Assembly (NCBI RefSeq): GCF_900167335.1 | Contig: NZ_FUXI01000002.1 | Location: 38,242-102,241 of the forward strand | Direction: 5' to 3' | From: Pilibacter termitis | Lineage (GTDB): Bacteria; Bacillota; Bacilli; Lactobacillales; Streptococcaceae | Length of the DNA: 64,000 nucleotides | Position numbers and translations under genes: made by a program | Shown here: positions 57,541-64,000 of the stretch, in pieces | Numbering within the stretch: position 1 is the first letter of the stretch | Layout of the letters: every line of letters starts with the position of its first letter | Notes under the pieces: model-generated | Seen by the model: the letters and a program-made list of their open reading frames with translations, nothing else | What the model was told of the DNA's origin: nothing | The model's database searches: none

Positions 57541-60500
57541 ATGAAAACAAATTTTGCTTATGCAACAGCAATTCAAGAGAGAATCCCTGTTTTTGATAAG
57601 CTGTATGCAACAGAAGAAATGGAAGATAATTTGACGAAATGGCTTGCGAGGAAATCTCTTTGCACGGAAGAATTTTTCAATTTTTCACTAGAAGAAAAAG
57701 GAATCAACCGAGAAACGTTTAATCTTGGCATTAAATCGCTCACCGAAAAAGACGTAGAACATTTGGAGAGGGAAGTCAAAGAATATACATGGTATCAAAA
57801 AGGGCAAGAGATTTTACAAGAAAAAGAAATAGCCACTCAACATGAGAACATTGATTTTTCTTATGCCATTCGTCCGTTTCTCTATTATTTTAAAAGGGAA
57901 ATAGAAAAAATTGAACCTCAGCAGTTTACAATCTCTACCATTGAGCCGTTTCTCTTGCATTTGGGAGAAGAATTGGTACAGATTTCAGCAAAAACACTCG
58001 TTTTCGACTTGCACGAGCAAAAGCGAGTTTCCTCTTTTGAAGGTGAAACACCCTCAGAGCGATTTGTCTATTATATGAAACAAAGATTTGAAAAACAAAC
58101 GTCTATCGTGAAGTTTTATGAGGAATATCCCGTGTTGTTCCGCTTGTTAACGGAAAGAGTGCTGTTTCATATTGAAAACTATTGTCTTTTCGTTCAAGGT
58201 ATTGAAGAGGTGTTGCCAGAGTTTGCTTATAAGTTTGACTGCACTCCTCCGTATCAATTGCATGAACTTTCACTTGGTGCAGGCGACAGCCACGGAAAAG
58301 GAAAAACGGTCATTCTCTTTCAACTCAACGACAAGAAGTTTGTGTTCAAGTATAAAAACTTAGAAATTGGTGAGCGATTTAATCAATTTCTCTCTTATTT
58401 GGAAAATCAGACAGGCAAGCAGTATTATCAAATTCAGCGAATATACAAGAAAAACTTCTGTATTGAGGAATTTGTTGAGAAAAAAGAATGTCACAATGAA
58501 GAAGAAGTGAAAAATTTCTATCACCGTTTTGGGGAATATGTCGCACTCGCTTATCTATTGTGTGGCAATGATTTTCACTATGAAAACTTGGTTGCACATG
58601 GCGAATTTCCTGTTTTGATTGATATTGAAACATTTATTCAAAATGACACTCCTTTGGCACAACAAAACAATCCATTTGCTGAATTGAGTATTCGTAAATA
58701 TACATCGGTACTAGCGAGTGGATTGTTGCCAATGAAATTCCAAGAAAATCGAATTGAACCGCTAGTAGAAGGGGAAAACAAAGGATTAAGATTGAGTGCG
58801 TTTGACGGTAAAAAACAAAAACTTCCTTACAAAGCTCTTTCTCTTGTAGAGGTCAATACAGATGAGGTTCGCTTTGATTATATTGAGCATGAAATGGAAG
58901 GGGCAAACAATATCCCTGTATTAAATGGCGAGGAAGTGGAGGCGAAAGAGTACAATTCGGAAGTTATCGCAGGTTTTTCTGAAATTTGCACGTATTTCTT
59001 GACACACACGTTAGAAGTGACTGTGGCAATGGAGAAGATTTTTGAAAATGTCATGGTGCGAAATGTGATTAAGACAACGCAAAAATATGCGGATATGCTA
59101 GGGTATGGTTATCACCCACAGTGTATGAAAAATTATATCGAACGTGAAAAACTTTTTGAAAATCTCTGGGCGTTTAATTACAAAAATAAAACCTCTATTT
59201 TGCCAGAAATCAAAGATTTATTGGTGAATGACATTCCGATTTTTTACAATAACACGTCCTCACGAGATTTGATTACGAGTGACGGAGAAGTGTTGAAAAA
59301 TTATTATGAGCGTACAGCGATTGAGCGTGTGAGAGAAGTGATTTTGAACTTTGACGAGCAGGAATATGAGTATCAAAAATTACGTTTGGAACTTTCATTG
59401 GGGATATTTGAACTAAAAGAAGAGACGATAGCACTAGGGAAAAATACAGAAGAAGTTCTTCACAAAGTTGCAGAAACGTTATTACTACGAGCGAAGTATG
59501 ACGAGAAAAAAGAACTTGTCACGTTTGAAGATTTTTTCTATGAGCCAGACGAAACGCTGGATTACACGGCACTGAACGCAGAGTTTTATGACGGATTAAG
59601 CGGAATCTATCTATTTACTCTCTACTATGTGAAGTACTATCCAAATGAAAAAATGGAAGAATTGAAAAATGCTCTGGAGAAAACGCTGTTTCAGTTGCCT
59701 AAGAAAACGAAAAAAACTCAGCAATTGAGCGTGTATCATGGGAAATACTCTATTCTCTATCCATTGTTGCAAAAATACAAATTAGAAAACAAAACGGAAG
59801 ATTTGAATTTCACTGAAAAGTTACTAGAAAACTTGGAGGAGGAAATTGGCGAAAAACAGGAAGAAGATTGGTTGACGGGGGTGAGTGGTTTTATTCAGGT
59901 GTTGCTTGATTTTTACCACTTGACAAAGAAAGAGCTGTTTTTGCTCAAAGCTGAAAAATTAGCCGAGCAATTAAATCGAGGAAAAATCAGTTTATGCGGT
60001 TTTTCACATGGCTATGCGGGTGTCATCTATGCGAGTTATTCGCTCTATCTGGCAACAGGGAAAGCGGAATATCTCTCACGTGTCAAAAATTATCTTGCCA
60101 AGGAAAATCAACATTTCAATGGGGAAAATTGGGAAGATTTGCGACCAGAAAAAAATGTCCGCTCACAATGGTGTCACGGAACGAACGGCATAGGTTTGAG
60201 CAGATTATGGCTTTTGCAAAATGGTTTTGCAGACAATCAAGTGAAAGAAGATTTTCTTCATTGCCTAAAAGATGTCCTTTCCTTCAGTAGAAAAGACTCA
60301 GGCATTTGCCATGGTAACATAGGAAATTATCTATTTCTAAAAGAAGTAAGCGAAAGTGATTTTCTACCTGATGAACTCAGCGAGAAAGTGAATGAAAAAA
60401 TGTATTCATTGCTAGAGGAAATGTTCCAAAAAGGTGTGAATATACCGTCACATAATTCTCAGCCAATGCTTGGCTTAATGACAGGCATTACAGGGATAGG

Positions 60501-60558
60501 AATGGGAATGTTAAAAGCAGAAAACAAAAATATTCCGTCTATTTTAACTCTTGCATAG
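57541..60558 (+). CDS. lanM: Class II lanthipeptide synthetase LanM
   Basis: 1005-aa bifunctional enzyme that dehydrates Ser/Thr and forms (methyl)lanthionine rings. N-terminal dehydratase domain with the kinase-like active site GNDFHYENLVAHG (Asp344, His346, Asn349) and LIDIETF (Asp361, Glu363). C-terminal LanC-like cyclase with GFSHGYAG (His823) and zinc ligands Cys878 in SQWCHGTNG, Cys923 and His924 in GICHGNIG. All expected catalytic residues are present. AGGAGGT site; first gene downstream of the four promoter modules. Length fits the LanM family; most like cytolysin-type CylM by context. Confidence 0.95.
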   Translation: MKTNFAYATAIQERIPVFDKLYATEEMEDNLTKWLARKSLCTEEFFNFSLEEKGINRETFNLGIKSLTEKDVEHLEREVKEYTWYQKGQEILQEKEIATQHENIDFSYAIRPFLYYFKREIEKIEPQQFTISTIEPFLLHLGEELVQISAKTLVFDLHEQKRVSSFEGETPSERFVYYMKQRFEKQTSIVKFYEEYPVLFRLLTERVLFHIENYCLFVQGIEEVLPEFAYKFDCTPPYQLHELSLGAGDSHGKGKTVILFQLNDKKFVFKYKNLEIGERFNQFLSYLENQTGKQYYQIQRIYKKNFCIEEFVEKKECHNEEEVKNFYHRFGEYVALAYLLCGNDFHYENLVAHGEFPVLIDIETFIQNDTPLAQQNNPFAELSIRKYTSVLASGLLPMKFQENRIEPLVEGENKGLRLSAFDGKKQKLPYKALSLVEVNTDEVRFDYIEHEMEGANNIPVLNGEEVEAKEYNSEVIAGFSEICTYFLTHTLEVTVAMEKIFENVMVRNVIKTTQKYADMLGYGYHPQCMKNYIEREKLFENLWAFNYKNKTSILPEIKDLLVNDIPIFYNNTSSRDLITSDGEVLKNYYERTAIERVREVILNFDEQEYEYQKLRLELSLGIFELKEETIALGKNTEEVLHKVAETLLLRAKYDEKKELVTFEDFFYEPDETLDYTALNAEFYDGLSGIYLFTLYYVKYYPNEKMEELKNALEKTLFQLPKKTKKTQQLSVYHGKYSILYPLLQKYKLENKTEDLNFTEKLLENLEEEIGEKQEEDWLTGVSGFIQVLLDFYHLTKKELFLLKAEKLAEQLNRGKISLCGFSHGYAGVIYASYSLYLATGKAEYLSRVKNYLAKENQHFNGENWEDLRPEKNVRSQWCHGTNGIGLSRLWLLQNGFADNQVKEDFLHCLKDVLSFSRKDSGICHGNIGNYLFLKEVSESDFLPDELSEKVNEKMYSLLEEMFQKGVNIPSHNSQPMLGLMTGITGIGMGMLKAENKNIPSILTLA

Positions 60559-60700
60559 AAGGCGGGGTGAAACGAGAAGAAAGGAAGTGCGAGTAATGAG
60601 TGAAATTTACTGCTTATCGAAACATTAGCTGCCTTTGGTAGCGAGTGAGGACATAAGAACATTAAAAAACAAATTAAATTAAAAAATGGAGGAAAAACTT
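60559..60700 (+). other. Gap between lanM and the first precursor gene
   Basis: Holds no supportable gene (a 10-codon frame at 60597 is too short to judge). It provides AATGGAGG for lanA1 and no terminator. Confidence 0.4.
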
Positions 60701-60907
60701 ATGACTAACAAAAAAGAAGTAGAAAAAACAGAAGAACCAAAAGAAACAAAAGTAGTAGGTGCAGCGTTTGAAGATATGTCACTTTCTGAAATGAACGAAG
60801 TGCAAGGTGCCGGAGATGTAAATACGGAAACTACAACTGTATGTGCTGTTTTTGCGACTGCATGTGGTGCTATTCAGGTTGTGAGAACAATTAAAAAGAA
60901 ATGCTGA
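60701..60907 (+). CDS. Lanthipeptide precursor 1 (cytolysin large-subunit-like)
   Basis: 68 aa from ATG 60701 (GGAGG upstream; an in-frame ATG at 60686 lies before the site). Leader is acidic with the LanM-leader pattern FEDMSLSEMNEVQGAGDV. By analogy with enterococcal cytolysin (leader ...GSGDVQAE, then TTPVCAV) the transporter would cut after GA (Ala37) and a second protease after GDVNTE (Glu43), leaving a 25-residue core starting TTTVCAVFATACG. The core has Thr44-46, Thr53, Thr63 and Cys48, Cys55, Cys68; no Ser. Up to three rings are possible. Confidence 0.88.
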   Translation: MTNKKEVEKTEEPKETKVVGAAFEDMSLSEMNEVQGAGDVNTETTTVCAVFATACGAIQVVRTIKKKC

Positions 60908-60950
60908 TTTATCTAAGAAAAAATAATTAAAGAATAAGGAGAAAAAAATT

Positions 60951-61349
60951 ATGCAAAACGTTAATGCTGAAAAAATTATTGAATCACTAGATTTGGAAAC
61001 AATCAAAAAGGAAAAAGAAAGTGGAAAGAGTTTAGAAGTTATTCTTCAAGGAATTGATTTAAAACCAATTTTGAGGGAAAGCACTCCTAACATTTCTGAA
61101 GAACAATTAGATGAAATGGTTAAGGAAATTGATTTAGCAAAAATTGTCAATAACCTTTCAAAAATTGATATAAACTCAGTTTCAGGACAATCATTTGAGG
61201 AGTTATCGATGGAAGATATGATGATACTTCAAGGTGCAGGAGACGTAGATGTAGAAATCACTCCAACAACGATTACAACTTCATCTGGAATATGTGCTGG
61301 AGGTATATCAGCAGTAGGTTCTGCGATTCTTTCATTCTTTAGATGTTAA
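60951..61349 (+). CDS. Lanthipeptide precursor 2, long leader and Ser/Thr-rich core
   Basis: 132 aa, AAGGAG site. An unusually long leader (about 96-102 aa) ends FEELSMEDMMILQGAGDVDVE, the same double-cleavage pattern as the other two. Core from Ile103: ITPTTITTSSGICAGG..., ending SFFRC. It has five Thr and five Ser but only two Cys (115, 132), so at most two rings form and many Ser/Thr could remain dehydrated, be reduced to D-amino acids, or stay unmodified. Not seen in cytolysin, so probably a third component. Confidence 0.85.
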   Translation: MQNVNAEKIIESLDLETIKKEKESGKSLEVILQGIDLKPILRESTPNISEEQLDEMVKEIDLAKIVNNLSKIDINSVSGQSFEELSMEDMMILQGAGDVDVEITPTTITTSSGICAGGISAVGSAILSFFRC

Positions 61350-61353
61350 TTTG

Positions 61354-61400
61354 GCAAAAGGGGGAAATGCTTGGATTTCTCACTTTTCCCCCTTTGCTTT
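61354..61400 (+). terminator. Partial terminator after the second precursor gene
   Basis: GCAAAAGGGGGAAA (61354-61367) pairs with TTTTCCCCCTTTGC (61384-61397), then only TTT. A leaky attenuator would give more precursor mRNA than downstream mRNA. Confidence 0.72.
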
Positions 61401-61424
61401 AAGAAAGTTGTAAGGTATAAGTGT

Positions 61425-62159
61425 ATGAAAAAAGTAGTAGCATTAATAGGGAGTAGGCAGAAAAAAGGCAATACAGCAACATTTGTCAAAACGATTTTAA
61501 ATAAATTGCCTAAAGACGAGTTTGAAATAGAATATCTTTTTCCACAGGAGTTTCAGCTTTCTCATTGCACAGGTTGTCATACTTGTTTTAAAAAAGCTAA
61601 GTGTGTAGTGAAAGATGATCTGGAAATACTCCAAGAGAAAATATTATCTTCGGATATATTTGTTATTTCTTCGCCTGTCTATTTGCACTATATGACAGCA
61701 GACTTGAAATTAATCTTAGATAGATGTTCATGGTGGGCTCATACACTTAGACTTCAAGGGAAACCCGTAGTCGTTCTAAGCACTTGCAATTCAAATGGAC
61801 ACAAAAGTGTGATTGAACCACTTAGTAAAATAATGAATTGGATGGGGGGGAATGTAATTGCCACTTGTAATGGCAGTCAATTCCCCAACCAATTAGAGAA
61901 TGAACTGTGGTTAGAAGAAGTGAGTACGGAAATACAAAAAAGAATGATTGCATTTAGCAAACTTGTTCCTCAATCAAATGAATTTTTAGAGGCAACGTTT
62001 TCTGCAATCAAACAATCAATGTTAGAGCAAAAAGAACTTATACAAGAATTTGGAATAAAAAGTGGAGAATTGGAATACTGGCAGGAAACAGGTATGCTAG
62101 AGTGCAATACATTTAAAGAATATCTATCAAGTAGAGTATTTTCTCAAGGAGGTGTGTAA
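61425..62159 (+). CDS. Flavodoxin-fold NAD(P)H-dependent FMN reductase family protein
   Basis: 244 aa from ATG 61425 (AAGG upstream; frame open to 61371 without a site). MKKVVALIGSRQKKGNTATF is the FMN phosphate loop. HCTGCHTCFKKAKCVVKDD holds a CxxCxxC...C cluster as in iron-sulfur flavoproteins or their metal-free relatives, and ISSPVYLHYMTADLKLILDR completes the flavodoxin core. In the lan operon a flavin dehydrogenase (LanJB class, as in carnolysin/bicereucin systems) could reduce Dha/Dhb to D-Ala/D-Abu; that is inference. A housekeeping oxidoreductase is the alternative. Confidence 0.82.
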   Translation: MKKVVALIGSRQKKGNTATFVKTILNKLPKDEFEIEYLFPQEFQLSHCTGCHTCFKKAKCVVKDDLEILQEKILSSDIFVISSPVYLHYMTADLKLILDRCSWWAHTLRLQGKPVVVLSTCNSNGHKSVIEPLSKIMNWMGGNVIATCNGSQFPNQLENELWLEEVSTEIQKRMIAFSKLVPQSNEFLEATFSAIKQSMLEQKELIQEFGIKSGELEYWQETGMLECNTFKEYLSSRVFSQGGV

Positions 62160-62160
62160 G

Positions 62161-62424
62161 ATGAGTGTAACAACGCAAGATAAATTTTTTATGATTATCA
62201 TGACCATTTTGTTTGATGTAGCCTTTGTAGGTGTGATGTGGTCGACTCTTCAAAACAATGGAAGAGGAGTTGAGAATATGGATTTTTTATTACTCCTATC
62301 GTTTGTTTTGTTGAGTAATTACAAACAAAAAGAAATAGGGAAAGGTTTGAGAACTGTTATTAACATTAACTCTATTCTATTTTGTGTATGGGCGACTTTC
62401 ACGATTGTACAGCTATTCTTATAA
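62161..62424 (+). CDS. Small membrane protein in the lanthipeptide operon, 87 aa
   Basis: ATG 62161 with AAGGAGGTG upstream (an in-frame GTG at 62152 lies within the site). Two to three hydrophobic segments (FFMIIMTILFDVAFVGVMW; MDFLLLLSFVLLSN; SILFCVWATFTIVQLFL). Not recognised. It could be immunity-related, as small membrane proteins often are in lantibiotic operons. The gene sits between the flavoprotein and the third precursor and has its own strong ribosome site. Confidence 0.72.
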   Translation: MSVTTQDKFFMIIMTILFDVAFVGVMWSTLQNNGRGVENMDFLLLLSFVLLSNYKQKEIGKGLRTVININSILFCVWATFTIVQLFL

Positions 62425-62453
62425 TGAAGTGCAACAAGACGGGAGAGATTTCG

Positions 62454-62966
62454 ATGAAACGATCTAAAAATCCAATAATCATCCTTTTTCTTGTTTGGCT
62501 CATTGTCGCAATAGCGGTCGTAGGCTGGCGAGTGTTGATACAAACATGGGAATTTCTCTTAGCAGTTGCTACAACTTTCATTGGTAGTGTGGGATTAAGT
62601 TTTTCAAAAATTAAAGAGGTAGATAAAAAGAAAACGAAGGAAAACAAGAGTATGAGTAGCAGATTTGACAGACAAAAATTTTTAAACTTGTCGGAGGCAA
62701 TTAAACAAGAATTTAATTTAGAGTTTTCTACGTTAGAAGAATTGGAAGAATTTCGCAAGGAAAATCCAGCGAAGTATAACCGACTAACGAACAAAATAGA
62801 AAAAGCTCTACATGATTCAGTCGTTGGAGGGAATTTTGAATCTCTAAGCGAAGAAGAAATGATGTCTCTACAAGGAGCAGGTGATGTGAATGTTGAAACG
62901 ACACCAATTTGTGTAACAGTTGGAATTTCGTTTGGAATAGTAATTAGTAAAGCGAAAAAATGTTAA
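62454..62966 (+). CDS. Lanthipeptide precursor 3 (cytolysin small-subunit-like) with N-terminal membrane segments
   Basis: 170 aa from ATG 62454 (GGGAGA upstream). Residues 1-66 hold two hydrophobic segments and a Lys-rich linker. From Met67 (62652) comes a typical class II leader (FDRQKFLNLSEAIKQ; FESLSEEEMMSLQGAGDVNVE), then a 22-residue core starting TTPICVTVG and ending AKKC, close to cytolysin CylL-S (TTPACFTIG ... AKFC). Cys153 and Cys170 with Thr149-150 and Ser/Thr give up to two rings. Either the precursor is a true membrane fusion or translation begins at 62652, where only a weak AAGG lies 11 bases upstream. Both readings are in one uninterrupted frame. Confidence 0.82.
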   Translation: MKRSKNPIIILFLVWLIVAIAVVGWRVLIQTWEFLLAVATTFIGSVGLSFSKIKEVDKKKTKENKSMSSRFDRQKFLNLSEAIKQEFNLEFSTLEELEEFRKENPAKYNRLTNKIEKALHDSVVGGNFESLSEEEMMSLQGAGDVNVETTPICVTVGISFGIVISKAKKC

Positions 62967-63006
62967 GGATACTTCTAAAATCCTTAACAAATTTGAGAAA
63001 GAATAA

Positions 63007-63049
63007 TTTTTCTGTATGTGAGCGTATCTTGCGTTCACATACAGAAAAA
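63007..63049. other. Perfect 15-bp inverted repeat before the ABC transporter gene
   Basis: TTTTTCTGTATGTGA (63007-63021) and TCACATACAGAAAAA (63035-63049); the ribosome site GGAGGGG follows directly. No T-run after it on either strand beyond the stem itself. Confidence 0.75.
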
Positions 63050-63062
63050 GGAGGGGCAGAAA

Positions 63063-63911
63063 ATGGAAACAAGGCTAAAATTGACGAATATCTCAAAATC
63101 GTTTGGTGATTATAATGCGTTAGACGGCATTAACCTAGAGATAAAAAAAGGTGAAATCATCGGTTTTCTAGGTCCAAGTGGTGCAGGAAAAACGACAACG
63201 ATTAAGATTATCACAGGTCAGCTCAAACAAACCAACGGTACAGCCGAATTGCTCGGAAGAGATACAAGTAAAATAACGCACGATATTTATCGTGAAGTAG
63301 GGATTGTCTCAGACAATTCAGGTGTTTACGAAAAAGTGACTGTTTGGGGAAATATGAAACTCTATGCCGATTTATTAGGTGTGGATAAACGTGTCATAAC
63401 GGAATTATTAGAGAGAGTTGGCTTGTCTGCACATAAAGATAAAAAAGCGGAAAAACTCTCACGTGGGCAAAAACAACGCTTGGTTTTAGTTCGTGCTTTA
63501 ATGCACAAACCGAAAATTCTCTTTTTAGATGAGCCGACAAGCGGTCTTGACCCCGGTACGACACTTGAAATTCACAAGCTATTATTAGAATTACAAGAAG
63601 AAGGAATGGCGATTTTCCTAACAACACACGATATGGAAGAGGCTACACGATTGTGTAACAAAGTTGCTCTTTTAAACAGAGGAAAAATCGCAGAGTACGG
63701 GACACCAAAAGAGCTAAGTTTGAAATACCATGAAGACCGTGTTTTCAGAGTGATTAAGACAGACGGCTATGAAGAAAAACTCTATGATACGGATGAAGAC
63801 AGGGAAACGCTCAGTGCATGGATTCGTGCCAATGAAGTCGAATCTTTGCATACGAGTGAGCCGAATCTCGAAAAAGTATTCTTGAGAGTGACAGGGAGGG
63901 AATTGGTATGA
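63063..63911 (+). CDS. ABC transporter ATP-binding protein (BcrA/LanF type)
   Basis: 282 aa from ATG 63063 (AGGAGGGG upstream; the frame is open to 63018 through the hairpin). Walker A GPSGAGKTT, signature LSRGQKQRL, Walker B ILFLDEPTSGLDPG, switch His in LTTHDMEEA. C-terminal NLEKVFLRVTGREL is typical of ABC-2 exporters of the antibiotic-resistance type. Likely self-immunity (LanFEG) or export. It is not a bifunctional LanT, so the peptidase transporter should lie further on. ATGA overlap with the next gene. Confidence 0.92.
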   Translation: METRLKLTNISKSFGDYNALDGINLEIKKGEIIGFLGPSGAGKTTTIKIITGQLKQTNGTAELLGRDTSKITHDIYREVGIVSDNSGVYEKVTVWGNMKLYADLLGVDKRVITELLERVGLSAHKDKKAEKLSRGQKQRLVLVRALMHKPKILFLDEPTSGLDPGTTLEIHKLLLELQEEGMAIFLTTHDMEEATRLCNKVALLNRGKIAEYGTPKELSLKYHEDRVFRVIKTDGYEEKLYDTDEDRETLSAWIRANEVESLHTSEPNLEKVFLRVTGRELV

Positions 63912-64000
63912 ATGAAGTAAGTTTAAGACAAATTCGTGCGTTAAGTGTGTTTAAATTTAAAGGAATACTTTATAATCTTTTTTCTCTTAGTATGCTGTTA
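63908..64000 (+). CDS. ABC-2 type permease, N-terminal part (cut by window end)
   Basis: Starts ATG overlapping the previous stop (ATGA). The 31 codons visible read MNEVSLRQIRALSVFKFKG followed by the start of a hydrophobic segment. Position implies the membrane partner of the ATPase (LanE-like); the family cannot be confirmed from this fragment. Confidence 0.6.
   Translation, partial: MNEVSLRQIRALSVFKFKGILYNLFSLSMLL

Noticed and set aside
61425..62159. Calling the flavoprotein LanJ with certainty
   Set aside because: The Cys cluster and general FMN-reductase features do not separate LanJB from other flavodoxin-fold reductases by eye.

Overview
The window is a low-GC Gram-positive chromosome segment from a lactic acid bacterium, most likely Enterococcaceae or a close relative. 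Evidence: WxL/DUF916 surface gene clusters, sortase C with an LPXTG pilin, PyrR-regulated pyr genes, ireB-ruvX-DUF1292, DUF4044 and DUF3397 next to mraZ, PASTA-type PBP, PepC, and strong AGGAGG ribosome sites with some TTG/GTG starts. Species cannot be fixed from sequence alone.

Layout. 1-13.7 kb: small membrane protein, a sortase C + LPDTG pilin pair, then a WxL cell-surface complex (five WxL proteins, a DUF916/DUF3324 anchor and a small LPATG protein). 14-21.4 kb: an unknown 387-aa gene, then lplA-pdhABCD (pyruvate dehydrogenase with its lipoate ligase). 21.4-28 kb: a MITE-like element, a MATE exporter, and a GntR regulator divergent from a phosphonate-type ABC importer (PhnD-C-E-E) with a tyrosine phosphatase. 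28-35 kb: GNAT, ireB-ruvX-DUF1292, and a cellobiose-type PTS/6-phospho-beta-glucosidase block without a visible IIB. 35-41.4 kb: the first part of the division/cell-wall cluster (mraZ-rsmH-ftsL-pbp-mraY), which stops after mraY. 41.4-51.8 kb: pyrR-pyrP-pyrB-pyrC-carA-carB with PyrR RNA sites. 51.9-53.3 kb: pepC.

53.4-64 kb is the most interesting part. A minus-strand agr-type quorum-sensing operon (LytTR protein, AgrB, a 50-aa AgrD, AgrC, AgrA) is divergent from a class II lanthipeptide cluster: LanM, three precursor peptides with cytolysin-like GDVxxE leader ends, a flavoprotein, a small membrane protein and the start of an ABC transporter cut by the window end. Between the two operons lie four repeated promoter modules, each with paired 9-bp elements at 21-bp pitch (the usual LytTR-regulator geometry) and an extended -10. 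The simplest reading is that the peptide signal, through AgrC/AgrA and the extra LytTR protein, switches on a cytolysin-like multi-component lanthipeptide.

A second theme is noncoding repeats. A palindromic family (16 near-complete copies, two fragments) fills intergenic gaps, often as tandem arrays of three to five, and its arms vary with compensating changes. Two copies sit inside a 277-bp MITE-like element. A second family lies directly before ribosome sites at two places. All functions are assigned from motifs read by eye; no search was run.
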